Positions 46,700-54,871 are shown, numbered from the stretch's first letter. The stretch is 64,000 bases of DNA from Ruegeria marina (GCF_900101475.1 NZ_FMZV01000006.1:168634-232633); one strand, 5' to 3'. Numbers and translations: made by a program. The notes: generated from the sequence alone by a model not told the origin.

Positions 46700-46724
46700 G
46701 ATCCCTTCGGTCAATCGAGGGATC
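46700..46724 (-). promoter_or_regulatory. Hairpin enclosing the valS ribosome-binding site
   Basis: In the valS leader GATCCCT pairs with AGGGATC across an 11-base loop, ending six bases before the ATG at 46693. The second arm contains AAGGG, the only ribosome-site-like sequence, so folding would hide it. A translational control role is inferred; no T-box features are visible. Confidence 0.5.
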
Positions 46725-46813
46725 AATTACCCAAAGGCGGCGCGAAGGAAAAGCCGGATGGCGGCGTTTTCTTGCCGCTTCCGGCCTGATTGCCCTTGGC
46801 GATGCCGGAAATG

Positions 46814-46835
46814 AGTATTTGTGACCAGAAAGAAG
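46814..46835 (+). repeat. Copy 2 of the AGTATTT/ACCAGAAAGAAG repeat
   Basis: AGTATTT, GTG, ACCAGAAAGAAG on the plus strand, upstream of valS. Pairs with the inverted copy at 46989. Confidence 0.8.
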
Positions 46836-46988
46836 CCGAAAGGTCTTGGTAACCAGAATCACGCCAGGATGGTGTCGCGGTACAGGCTGGAGAGCCGATG
46901 ACCGCACCAGGAAGAAGCCGCCCCTTTCCCGCGGCAGGATTATCCCATGCGGACGGACGGCCGCCGGATCGGGGCGCTTCGACTGCTG

Positions 46989-47010
46989 CTTCTTTCTGGT
47001 TAAAAATACT
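46989..47010 (-). repeat. Copy 3 of the AGTATTT/ACCAGAAAGAAG repeat
   Basis: Minus strand reads AGTATTT, TTA, ACCAGAAAGAAG. It lies 51 bases after the phytanoyl-CoA-dioxygenase-like gene's stop, inverted relative to copy 2. Confidence 0.8.
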
Positions 47011-47060
47011 CAGGATGCGGGCCCGCGCGGCCGGGCGCACGGATGGAATGGTGTGACCCG

Positions 47061-47948
47061 TCAGCCTGCCGCCTGGTAGAGCGGAACAGCGCTGCTGGCG
47101 CCTTGGGCCAGTGCTTTGGTCTGGTCACTGCGGATGCGGTTGTAGAGCGCCAGAGCCTCGGGCGAGAAAAGGTGTGATGGTGCGTCGACATGGACGAAAT
47201 TCTCCGACGCATCGTGGCCGCGCGCGGGCATGGCATAGTCGCGTTCGGCCACCAGTTGCCGGGCGTTTGGGTTGAGATAGCGGATCGCCACGCCGATGCG
47301 GCGGTCGTCCGAGCGGTTGCGGCCGGAGCCATGGATGGTCAGCCCGTGGTGCAGCGACATCTGGCCGGGAGAAAGTTCGATATGGGTCCTGTCGGTCTCC
47401 GCCACGTCGACGGCGATCTCCTGTCCACGCGACAGCAGGTTGTTTTCCGAGTATGTGTCGGTATGGGGCAGGATCGGGTTCTTGTGGCTGCCGGCCACGA
47501 AATCCATGCAGCCGCTTTCGACCGTGGCGGGCGAAAGCGCCAGCCAGGCGGTCACCTGGTCGGAGGTTTCGCCCATGCCCCAATAGGTCAGGTCCTGGTG
47601 CATGCCGACGACATGAGTGGTGCGGGGTTCCTTGATGAAGAATTCCGCCGACCAGATCAGCAGGTCGGGACCCAGCACGCCTTCGACGAGATCAAGGATG
47701 CGCGGATCGCGGGCGATACGGGCGGCGAGCGGCATTACCACATGGGCGTTGACGCGCTTGTACATGTTGAGCGGCAGCGGCAGGTCGGCGGCGAGCCAGT
47801 CGCGCTCGATCTGTTCCAGTTCGGCGCGCAGGCTTGCGGCCTCGTGCCCGGACATCACCTGGAAGGGAAACAGGAACCCGTCCTGCCAGTATTGCGCGGT
47901 CTGGGCGGCCGAAAGGCGGCCGTTTTCGGTGGGAATGGGGCTGGGCAT
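47061..47948 (-). CDS. PhyH-family Fe(II)/2-oxoglutarate dioxygenase
   Basis: 295 residues of the phytanoyl-CoA dioxygenase family. Iron ligands: His and Asp in VVGMHQDLTYWGMG (HxD) and a distal His in MSLHHGLTIHGSGRNRSDD, with the following arginine placed to bind 2-oxoglutarate; TAWLALSPATVESGCMDFVA lies between. Start at 47948 has GGAG six bases upstream. Divergent from a LysR gene across an inverted repeat, so probably inducible by its substrate. Substrate unknown; family members hydroxylate phosphonates, betaines and other small molecules. Confidence 0.9.
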   Translation of the reverse strand: MPSPIPTENGRLSAAQTAQYWQDGFLFPFQVMSGHEAASLRAELEQIERDWLAADLPLPLNMYKRVNAHVVMPLAARIARDPRILDLVEGVLGPDLLIWSAEFFIKEPRTTHVVGMHQDLTYWGMGETSDQVTAWLALSPATVESGCMDFVAGSHKNPILPHTDTYSENNLLSRGQEIAVDVAETDRTHIELSPGQMSLHHGLTIHGSGRNRSDDRRIGVAIRYLNPNARQLVAERDYAMPARGHDASENFVHVDAPSHLFSPEALALYNRIRSDQTKALAQGASSAVPLYQAAG

Positions 47949-48007
47949 GGAGGCTCCGTCTGGTCGCGTTCGAGGCAGGTTAGCCATGGTGCGGCGCGGT
48001 TCAGAAC

Positions 48008-48043
48008 GGTAAGTCTTGCCGGTCAGGGCAAGTTCAACTTACC
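48008..48043. promoter_or_regulatory. Nested palindrome in the phyH/LysR divergent promoter
   Basis: Outer arms GGTAAGT (48008-48014) and ACTTACC (48037-48043) enclose inner arms CTTGCC (48015-48020) and GGCAAG (48027-48032). It ends nine bases before the LysR ATG and 60 bases upstream of the phyH-like start. It is a good candidate site for the LysR protein, both repressing itself and activating the dioxygenase gene; inference. Confidence 0.6.
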
Positions 48044-48052
48044 CTCGCCCCC

Positions 48053-48964
48053 ATGGTATCGCGGATCCCATCGCTGAACTGGTTGCGTGTCTTCGAGGCG
48101 GCAGCGCGAACGCAGAGTTTTGCCCGGGCGGGGGCACAGCTCAACATGTCGGCGGCCGCGGTCAGCCAGCAGGTCAAGGCGCTGGAGGGGCACCTGGGCG
48201 TGGCGCTGTTCGAACGGCGGGCGCATTCGGTCGTGCTGACCGAAAAGGGCCGTGCCTATCTGCCGGGCGTGCAGCAGTCGCTTTTGATGCTCGAGACGAC
48301 GACGGCGGGGCTGTTCGGGGGCGGGGGCGAGCAGATCGTCTATGTCCGTTCGATCCTGCTCTTTGCGCAGGGTGTGCTGGCTCCGGCGCTGGGCGGGTTC
48401 ATGTCGGCCCATCCCGGCGTCGACCTGCGGCTCAGCACGGGCAATGACGTGGCTGATTTCCAGGGATCGGTGGCGGACCTGCAGATCGTGTTCGGCAATC
48501 CGGCACTGTTCGGCGGGCAGGCGGATGATCTGATGGGCGAGCGGCTCTATCCGGTGGCGCACCCCGATCTGGCCGCCACGATTGCCCGGCCCGAGGATTT
48601 GCTGGCGTATCGGCTGATCGATGTCTCGGCGCATCGGGCGGGCTGGTTGCGTCTTTTCGAGACGCTGCGGCTGTCACCGGCGGCGGGGCAGTTCCTGTTC
48701 GTCGACAACACGGTGATGGCGGCGGCGCTGGCGGCCGAGGGCGTCGGGCTGGCGCTGGCGCGCGCCCCGGCCAGCGACAGTCTGATGGCGCGTCACGGGC
48801 TGGTGCGCTGCATGGCCGAAGTCGAGGCGGCCGGTCTTGAACGCTATCACCTCGTCTGCGAGGACCGTGCCCGCTTGCGCAAGCCCGCGCGTCTGTTCCG
48901 GTCCTGGTTGCTGGACTACCTCGGGGCGGAGCGGGATCAGGCCCCAAGCCGGGCGCGGAAATAG
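48053..48964 (+). CDS. LysR-family regulator, GcvA-like
   Basis: 303 residues. N-terminal helix-turn-helix: SLNWLRVFEAAARTQSFARA, QLNMSAAAVSQQVKALEGHL and GVALFERRAHSVVLTEKGRA, the GcvA/TrpI-type sequence (residues 7-67). C-terminal periplasmic-binding-like effector domain from about 93. Divergent from the phyH-like dioxygenase, which it probably controls through the palindrome at 48008-48043. Its 3' end overlaps the convergent hydrolase gene by 28 bases. Confidence 0.93.
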   Translation: MVSRIPSLNWLRVFEAAARTQSFARAGAQLNMSAAAVSQQVKALEGHLGVALFERRAHSVVLTEKGRAYLPGVQQSLLMLETTTAGLFGGGGEQIVYVRSILLFAQGVLAPALGGFMSAHPGVDLRLSTGNDVADFQGSVADLQIVFGNPALFGGQADDLMGERLYPVAHPDLAATIARPEDLLAYRLIDVSAHRAGWLRLFETLRLSPAAGQFLFVDNTVMAAALAAEGVGLALARAPASDSLMARHGLVRCMAEVEAAGLERYHLVCEDRARLRKPARLFRSWLLDYLGAERDQAPSRARK

Positions 48965-49665
48965 GCCTCGACCCGTTTGTAGGCGGGTTCGTGGAAATGC
49001 AGCGTCAGCAGGGAATGCCGGGTGCCGGGGTATTCGACCGTATCCAGACCGTTGCCGAACACCTCTTCCATCCGGCGCATCCGCCGCGCGGGTGACAGCC
49101 GGTCGCCACGATATCGCATCGCCAGCCCCGGCCCCTTGGTGGCCATGGCGGTGCAGGTCTCGGCGATGTCTGCGTCGCTCATGTGCAGGGCGCTGCCCCC
49201 CAGAAGCGGCAGCGCCGGCTGGCTGGCGACCCCGCACAGCACCGCGTCATCGGCCATCAGGGTCAGGGCGAAACTGCCGGTCAGGCACATGCCGATCACG
49301 CCGATGCCCGCCGCGCCCTGGCGGTCGCGGATGTGGCGCGCCAGGGCGCGCATCCAGGATGCCACGGGGCTTTGCCGTCCCTTGAGAAAGATGTTGAATT
49401 CGCGCCGGATGCAGAACAGCCGCGCCATGTTGCGGGCCATGGTGATCTTGCCAAAAGTGCCGAAGAGATGCGGCAGGTAGACGGTGAAGCCCGCACGGGC
49501 CAGCCGGTTGGCCAGATCAAGCGTCTCGGGTCCGATGCCGGGCAGTTCCTGAAGGATCAGGATCGGAGGCCCGCTGCCTTTGACGTGAACCGGGTGCGTC
49601 ACCTCCGCGCCGTTACTGAGGGCGGCGGTGAAATCGAAACGCGCATCCGGTTCCCAGGTGGACAT
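48937..49665 (-). CDS. Dienelactone-hydrolase family protein
   Basis: 242 residues, alpha/beta hydrolase of the DLH type. Seen: ILQELPGIGPETLDLANRLA with the family glutamate (about residue 40), GVIGMCLTGSFALTL with the cysteine nucleophile replacing serine (about residue 127) and YPGTRHSLLTLHFHE with the catalytic histidine. Members hydrolyse lactones or related compounds. Convergent with LysR; its 5' end faces the CoxL-like gene across 159 bases with nothing assigned. Substrate unknown. Confidence 0.88.
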   Translation of the reverse strand: MSTWEPDARFDFTAALSNGAEVTHPVHVKGSGPPILILQELPGIGPETLDLANRLARAGFTVYLPHLFGTFGKITMARNMARLFCIRREFNIFLKGRQSPVASWMRALARHIRDRQGAAGIGVIGMCLTGSFALTLMADDAVLCGVASQPALPLLGGSALHMSDADIAETCTAMATKGPGLAMRYRGDRLSPARRMRRMEEVFGNGLDTVEYPGTRHSLLTLHFHEPAYKRVEAYFRARLGA

Positions 49666-49824
49666 GTCTGTTTATACGCTTTTGGTCGGCGAATTTCTAT
49701 CGGCAAGGCCGGGCGCCGGCGGTTTGGGGCGATGGCGATCGGGCACTGCCGACGCGGGCCGTCACTGGACATTCACGCAGGCAGGGCTAGTGTCGGAAGG
49801 CACGAACCCGAGCAGGAGAGACCC

Positions 49825-52116
49825 GTGGAAAAGTTTGGAAAAAGCCAGCCGGTGACCCGGGTCGAGGACAGCCGGTTCCTGACCGGGCAGGGACGCTACA
49901 TGGAAGATGCCGCGCCGGAGGGGGCATTGGTGGCGATGTTCTTTCGGTCGCCCGTGGCGCATGGCGAGATCCTGGATCTGGATATCGAGGCGGCGCGCAC
50001 CGCGCCGGGGGTGCATCTGGTGCTGACGCTGGCCGATCTGGAGGCCGCCGGGATCAAGGTGGGCATGACCGGGGCCACCATGCCCAACCGTGACGGCAGC
50101 AAGGGGGCGGCGCCCGAACGCCCGATGCTGGCGCGCGACCGGGTGCGGTTCGTGGGCGAACCGGTGGTGGCGGTGATCGCCGAGACCGCGGATCAGGCGC
50201 GCGACGCGATCGAGATGATGGGCATGGACATCCGTGACCTGGCCGTCAAGACCGACGTGGGTCCGGGCGGGCCGGTGCTGCACCCGGAGGCGCCCGAGAA
50301 CCGCGCCTTTGACTGGGGGCTGGGCGACGAGGCGGCGACCGAGGCCGCCTTTGCCGCGGCGGCGCATGTGGTGTCGCTGCGGGTCGATGACAACCGGATC
50401 ATCGCCAATTCGATGGAGCCGCGCGGCTGCCATGCGGAAATGGTCGAGGGGCGGCTGCATTTTTCCTATGGTGGGCAGGGGGTCTGGGCGCTGAAGGCGC
50501 AGCTCTGTGAAAAACTGGGGATCGCGCCCGAGGATGTGCGGGTGACCACGCCGGATGTGGGCGGCGGGTTCGGCATGAAGGCGTTTGCCTACCCCGAGTA
50601 TTTCCCGGTCGCGCATGCCGCCCGCGTGCTGGGCCGTCCGGTGCGCTGGATGTCGGAGCGGACCGAGGCGATGCTGACCGACAACCATGGCCGCGACCTG
50701 AGCTCGGTGGCGGAGCTGGCCTTTGACGCCGATCTGCGCATTACCGCCTATCGGGTGCGGACCCGCTGCAACCTGGGCGCTTATAACAGCCATTTCGGGC
50801 AGGCGATCCAGACGCAGCTGTTCTCGCGCGTGCTGACCGGGGTCTATGACATCCCGGCGGTCTGGTTGCAGGTCGAGGGCTATTACACCAACACCACGCA
50901 GGTCGACGCCTATCGCGGCGCGGGGCGGCCCGAGGCGATCTATGTGCTGGAACGCGCGATGGACCGCGCGGCGCGCGAACTGGGCGTGTCGGGAGCCGAG
51001 CTGCGGCGACGCAATTTCATCCGGCCCGAGGCCTTCCCCTACAAGACGGCTTCGGGCGAGACCTATGACGTGGGCGCGTTCGACCGGCTGCTGTCGCTGG
51101 CCGAGGCCGGCACCGCCGGGTTCGCGGCGCGGCGCGCGGCGGACGCAGAGCGCGGCCTGCTGCGCGGGCAGGGCCTGTGTTACTATATCGAAAGCATTCT
51201 GGGCGATCCTTCGGAAGGCGCCCGAGTCGTGTTCAACGAGGATGGCACCGTGGACCTGCTGGTGGGCACGCAATCGAACGGACAGGGGCATGAAACCGTC
51301 TATGCCCAGTTCCTGTCGGACCAGACCGGCATACCGGCCGACCGTATCCGGGTCGTGCAGGGCGACAGCGACCGGCTGGCGCAGGGCGGCGGCACCGGCG
51401 GGTCGCGCTCGGTCACGGTGCAGACCCATGCGACTCTGGCCACGGTTGACCGCATGATCGCCGCATTCGTGCCCTATCTGGCGGGCAAGATGGGGGTCGA
51501 GGAGAGCGAAGTGACATTCGACGATGAAACCTTTCGGGCACCGGGGTCGAACCTGACCCCGACCCTGCTGGAGGCGGCCGGGATGGCCCGCGACGACGGG
51601 CGCGCCGATCTGCTGAGCCACGAGGCGCGCGCCACGCTGCCGGCGCGGTCCTATCCGAACGGCGCCCATGTCGCCGAGGTCGTGATCGACCCCGAGACCG
51701 GCGCCGCGCATCTGGACAGCTACCGGGTCTGGGACGATTTCGGAAACCTCATCAACCCCTTGCTGGCCGAAGGGCAGGTGCATGGCGGGGTGGCGCAGGG
51801 GCTGGGCCAGGCGCTGATGGAGCATGTGGTGCATGACGGCGAGGGACAGCTGCTCACGGCAACATTCATGGACTATGCCTTGCCACGGGCAAGCGACCTT
51901 CCCATGATCGAATTCACCTCGGTGCCGGTGCCGTCGACGGCCAACCCGATGGGGATGAAAGGCTGTGGCGAGGCGGGGACCGTGGGGTCGCTGGCCGCGA
52001 TCGCCAACGCGGTCCAGGACGCGCTCTGGGACCGGGGGGTGCGGCAGGCGGACATGCCCTTCACGCCCCTCAGATTGTGGGAACTGCTGAATGCTGAACC
52101 TGTCGTGGCTGAATAG
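49825..52116 (+). CDS. Orphan CoxL-like molybdopterin-binding subunit (form II)
   Basis: 763 residues, large subunit of the xanthine dehydrogenase/CO dehydrogenase family. Seen: RVEDSRFLTGQGRYMEDA, Moco motif DVGGGFGMKAFAYPE near residue 245, the form-II active-site loop AYRGAGRPEA near 362 (form I has AYRCSFR), QSNGQGHETVYAQF and the catalytic glutamate in GMKGCGEAGTVGSLA near 714. GTG start at 49825 follows CAGGAGAG. No FAD (CoxM) or 2Fe-2S (CoxS) subunit gene is adjacent. Substrate unknown; its stop lies inside the next gene. Confidence 0.9.
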   Translation: MEKFGKSQPVTRVEDSRFLTGQGRYMEDAAPEGALVAMFFRSPVAHGEILDLDIEAARTAPGVHLVLTLADLEAAGIKVGMTGATMPNRDGSKGAAPERPMLARDRVRFVGEPVVAVIAETADQARDAIEMMGMDIRDLAVKTDVGPGGPVLHPEAPENRAFDWGLGDEAATEAAFAAAAHVVSLRVDDNRIIANSMEPRGCHAEMVEGRLHFSYGGQGVWALKAQLCEKLGIAPEDVRVTTPDVGGGFGMKAFAYPEYFPVAHAARVLGRPVRWMSERTEAMLTDNHGRDLSSVAELAFDADLRITAYRVRTRCNLGAYNSHFGQAIQTQLFSRVLTGVYDIPAVWLQVEGYYTNTTQVDAYRGAGRPEAIYVLERAMDRAARELGVSGAELRRRNFIRPEAFPYKTASGETYDVGAFDRLLSLAEAGTAGFAARRAADAERGLLRGQGLCYYIESILGDPSEGARVVFNEDGTVDLLVGTQSNGQGHETVYAQFLSDQTGIPADRIRVVQGDSDRLAQGGGTGGSRSVTVQTHATLATVDRMIAAFVPYLAGKMGVEESEVTFDDETFRAPGSNLTPTLLEAAGMARDDGRADLLSHEARATLPARSYPNGAHVAEVVIDPETGAAHLDSYRVWDDFGNLINPLLAEGQVHGGVAQGLGQALMEHVVHDGEGQLLTATFMDYALPRASDLPMIEFTSVPVPSTANPMGMKGCGEAGTVGSLAAIANAVQDALWDRGVRQADMPFTPLRLWELLNAEPVVAE

Positions 52117-53170
52117 ACGTCTGCTTGGCTGGCTCGGCCGGCCTCTCAGCACCGAGCATTCGGGCGAAACCCGTGAGCGTGGACCCCAGACCCATGTCAT
52201 CATCCTCGATGGCACCATGTCGACGCTGGAACCGGGGCGCGAGACCCACGCCGGGCGACTGTATCACCTGATGCGCGAGATGGGCCCACGCGCCTCGGTC
52301 TATTACGAGGCGGGGGTACAATGGACCAGCTGGAGGACCACAACCGATGTGATGATCGGCCGCGGGCTGAATCGCCAGATTCGGCGGGCCTACGGCTATC
52401 TCGCGTCGCGCTACCGGCCCGGAGACCGGGTGTTCCTGTTCGGCTATTCGCGTGGAGCCTTCGCGGTGCGCAGCCTGGCGGGCGTGATCGACATGGTCGG
52501 GCTGCTGAGGGCCGAGCATGCGACCGAGCGCAATATCCGGCAGGCTTATCGCCATTATGAATGCAACCCGAACGGCAGACATGCCGCGGCGTTCCGGCGA
52601 CTTTACTGTCACGGCGAACTGCCGATCGAGATGGTGGGGGTTTGGGACACGGTCAAGGCGCTGGGCCTGCGCGCCCCGGTGCTGTGGCGGTTCACCGAGG
52701 ACCAGCACGCCTTCCACAGCCACCGTCTGGGCCAGAGCATACGACACGGCTACCAGGCGCTGGCGATGCACGAGACACGGCAGGTGTTCGAACCGATCCT
52801 GTGGGAATACGACCCGGACTATGACGGCCACGTGGAACAGGTCTGGTTTGCTGGTTGCCATGGCGATGTCGGCGGCCAGCTGGGCGGTTTCGAAGCCGCG
52901 CGTCCGCTGGCCAACCTGTCGCTGGTCTGGATGCTGGAACGGGCCGAGCGGCACAAATTGCCGTTGCCGAAGGACTGGAACACACGCTTTCCCACCAGCA
53001 CCGAGGCCCCCTCGGTGGGAACATGGCGGGGCTGGGGCAAGATCTTCCTGTTCCGCTCCGCTCGCCGTATCGGCCGCGACCGCAGTGAGCGCCTGCATGA
53101 GAGCGTGACAGCGGAGGCGTGGCCTGAGGGCCTGCCGCCGCTCGACTTGTCGTCACGCAGTTTCAGCTGA
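52091..53170 (+). CDS. DUF2235 (Tle1-like hydrolase fold) protein
   Basis: 359 residues. Seen: HVIILDGTMSTLEPGRETHA at the start of the fold, the nucleophile elbow FLFGYSRGAFAVRSLAGVID (GxSxG, about residues 115-134), EMVGVWDTVKALGL with the aspartate and VWFAGCHGDVGGQLGGFE with the histidine, the complete DUF2235/T6SS phospholipase-like triad. No signal peptide and no type VI secretion genes nearby, so a housekeeping esterase is equally possible. Overlaps the end of the CoxL-like gene by 26 bases and is probably co-transcribed. Confidence 0.88.
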   Translation: MLNLSWLNRRLLGWLGRPLSTEHSGETRERGPQTHVIILDGTMSTLEPGRETHAGRLYHLMREMGPRASVYYEAGVQWTSWRTTTDVMIGRGLNRQIRRAYGYLASRYRPGDRVFLFGYSRGAFAVRSLAGVIDMVGLLRAEHATERNIRQAYRHYECNPNGRHAAAFRRLYCHGELPIEMVGVWDTVKALGLRAPVLWRFTEDQHAFHSHRLGQSIRHGYQALAMHETRQVFEPILWEYDPDYDGHVEQVWFAGCHGDVGGQLGGFEAARPLANLSLVWMLERAERHKLPLPKDWNTRFPTSTEAPSVGTWRGWGKIFLFRSARRIGRDRSERLHESVTAEAWPEGLPPLDLSSRSFS

Positions 53171-53313
53171 AACGCGCTGTTTCCGGATAGTGCGCCTGCG
53201 GTGCAAGACGATGTCTCGGCGCCATTCCGTCGCCTCGGGTTGGCGCATGGGGCGGGCGGAAGGCTTGTTCTGTTCCCGTTGTTCCGGTGGAAAGTGAGGG
53301 AGCCTCCGGCGGG

Positions 53314-53335
53314 AGTATTTTGAACCAGAAAGAAG
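53314..53335 (+). repeat. Copy 4 of the AGTATTT/ACCAGAAAGAAG repeat
   Basis: AGTATTT, TGA, ACCAGAAAGAAG. Together with the inverted copy 15 bases further on it can form a long stem in RNA. Confidence 0.8.
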
Positions 53336-53350
53336 CTGGATCGGTTCGGG

Positions 53351-53372
53351 CTTCTTTCTGGTTGGAAATACT
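53351..53372 (-). repeat. Copy 5 of the AGTATTT/ACCAGAAAGAAG repeat
   Basis: Minus strand reads AGTATTT, CCA, ACCAGAAAGAAG. Inverted partner of copy 4 between the convergent DUF2235 and thioesterase genes. Confidence 0.8.
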
Positions 53373-53381
53373 CCGGGGGGT

Positions 53382-53401
53382 CTGGGGGGCTGGCCCCCCA
53401 G
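53382..53401 (+). terminator. GC-rich hairpin terminator before the thioesterase stop
   Basis: CTGGGGGG and CCCCCCAG form a perfect 8-pair stem with a CTGG loop, followed by CTTTTG. It can end plus-strand transcripts from the CoxL-like/DUF2235 unit. It reaches within seven bases of the convergent thioesterase stop. Confidence 0.65.
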
Positions 53402-53407
53402 CTTTTG

Positions 53408-53893
53408 TCAACCGCGCGGGATGTTCAGGACGATGCAGGTGGTGGAGTCGGTCGCGTAGAGGCGGCCGTCTTCTATCCCCCGGATCTCGCCATGGGCGAC
53501 GCCGGTGGAGCGGCCGACGTGATCGGCGATTCCGGTGCATTCCACTTCGGTCCCGATCGGGATCGCGCGGAGGATGTTTATCTTGTATTCCAGCGTCGTA
53601 TAAGCCACGCCCTGCGGCACCATGGTCTGCACCGCGCAGGCCATGGCGCTGTCGAGCAGGGTGCCGTACCAGCCGCCATGCACCGCTCCGAGCGGGTTGC
53701 AGGCATCGAAGGTGGGGGTTCCGCGGAAGACGACGCGGCCTTCGGCGACCGCATGCAGATCGAAACCAAGCGTGCGGGCAATCGGGGCTGCGGGCAGGCG
53801 GCCGTCGAGCACGCCCCGCATGAAGTCGAGGCCTGACATATGCGCCATGTCGGCCGGTCCCAGCAGGTCTTCGGGGCCTTTGGCGAAAGTCAT
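53408..53893 (-). CDS. PaaI-family thioesterase
   Basis: 161 residues, hotdog fold: LGFDLHAVAEGRVVFRGTPT, NPLGAVHGGWYGTLLDSAMA with the HGG motif (about residues 72-74), TTLEYKINILRAIPIGTEVE and DHVGRSTGVAHGEI. These hydrolyse acyl-CoA thioesters, often aryl ones. Monocistronic; 61 bases from metF, which is on the same strand downstream of no shared promoter that I can see. Substrate unknown. Confidence 0.9.
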   Translation of the reverse strand: MTFAKGPEDLLGPADMAHMSGLDFMRGVLDGRLPAAPIARTLGFDLHAVAEGRVVFRGTPTFDACNPLGAVHGGWYGTLLDSAMACAVQTMVPQGVAYTTLEYKINILRAIPIGTEVECTGIADHVGRSTGVAHGEIRGIEDGRLYATDSTTCIVLNIPRG

Positions 53894-53954
53894 GGCGCGT
53901 TCCTCCTAGTCAGGGTCGGAGAAACGCTATCAGCGGATGCGGCGTGCTCAAGCG

Positions 53955-54821
53955 TTACGCGACGTTCTGGAGCGCCACCTTGGGTGTGACTCCCAGTGCG
54001 TGGCAGACATCGCGAGTAAGCTCGGGGCGGTTCAGCGTATAGAAATGCAGCTTGTCGACGCCGCCCTCGATCAGGTCCGAGCAAAGCTCGGTGCAGAGCG
54101 CAGTGGCCAGCAGATCCTCGCGTCCGTCGCGGGTGGCCTTGCCAAAGGCGTCCTCGACCCAGGCCGGGATGCGGGTGCCGCAGCGGCGGGCGAAGTTGCG
54201 CGCGCCCTTCCAGTTCTCGATCGGCAGGATGCCGGGGGTGATCTGCTTGTCGATGCCGGCCTTGGCACAGGCGTCGCGGAAGCGGAAGAAGGTTTCCGCT
54301 TCGAAGAAGAACTGGGTCAGTGCCTCGTCCGCCCCGGCGTCCAGCTTGGCCTTCAGCCAGTCGATGTCGGCCTGGGCGCTGGCGGCTTCGGGGTGGATGT
54401 CCGGGTAGGCGCCGACCCTGATGGTGAACCTGCCGGTGTCGGCCAGGGCCTGGATCAGCTCGACCGAATTGGAAAATCCGTCGGGATGAGGCTGGAAGCG
54501 GCCCTCGCCCTTGGGCGGGTCGCCGCGCAGGGCGACGATGTCGGTGACGCCGGCCAAAGCGAAACTCTCGGCGATGGCCAGCGTTTCCGCGCGGCTGGCC
54601 TGCACGCAGGTCAGGTGCGCCGCGACGTTGAGCCCCGAGGACTTGTGCAGTGTCGCCACCGCGTCGCGGGTCAACTCTCGGGTGGTGCCGCCCGCGCCGT
54701 AGGTGACCGACACGAAGCGGGGCGCCAGTGGAGACAGCACCTGGACGGTGTCCCAGAGCCGGAAGGAGGCTTCGAGGTTTTGCGGCGGAAAGAATTCAAA
54801 TGAGATCTGGGGAGCGGTCAT
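53955..54821 (-). CDS. metF: Methylenetetrahydrofolate reductase
   Basis: Reduces 5,10-methylene-THF to 5-methyl-THF for methionine synthesis. 288 residues, usual MetF size. Seen: ISFEFFPPQNLEASFRLWDT, FVSVTYGAGGTTRELT, VAAHLTCVQASRAE, IVALRGDPP, the FAD-site stretch GAYPDIHPEAAS and TQFFFEAETFFRF. Start at 54821 (MTAPQISFEF). Divergent from metR across 97 bases with a MetR-like box, the classical regulatory pair. Confidence 0.96.
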   Translation of the reverse strand: MTAPQISFEFFPPQNLEASFRLWDTVQVLSPLAPRFVSVTYGAGGTTRELTRDAVATLHKSSGLNVAAHLTCVQASRAETLAIAESFALAGVTDIVALRGDPPKGEGRFQPHPDGFSNSVELIQALADTGRFTIRVGAYPDIHPEAASAQADIDWLKAKLDAGADEALTQFFFEAETFFRFRDACAKAGIDKQITPGILPIENWKGARNFARRCGTRIPAWVEDAFGKATRDGREDLLATALCTELCSDLIEGGVDKLHFYTLNRPELTRDVCHALGVTPKVALQNVA

Positions 54822-54871
54822 CGGGTGGCCTCGTCTGGCTGATTTGCCCTCTTGTCGCATTCGCAGCATTG

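Larger units (their letters stand above)
46694..47060. other. 367-base intergenic region with inverted repeat pair
   Basis: No gene supported. It holds the valS leader hairpin, repeat copies 2 and 3 in opposite orientation about 150 bases apart, and between them GC-rich sequence with short frames only. It may be the left-over of a small mobile or REP-like unit. Confidence 0.55.

Noticed and set aside
46694..46813. T-box riboswitch upstream of valS
   Set aside because: No T-box sequence, specifier loop or antiterminator could be seen; T-boxes are not typical of alphaproteobacteria. Only a simple hairpin is present.
49762..52218. 818-codon frame opposite the CoxL-like gene
   Set aside because: Same kind of antisense shadow, rich in His/Arg/Gln and without recognisable motifs.
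52091..53170. Type VI secretion effector
   Set aside because: The DUF2235 fold is shared with Tle1 effectors, but there are no VgrG, PAAR, Hcp, immunity or other T6SS genes nearby, so an effector call is not supported.
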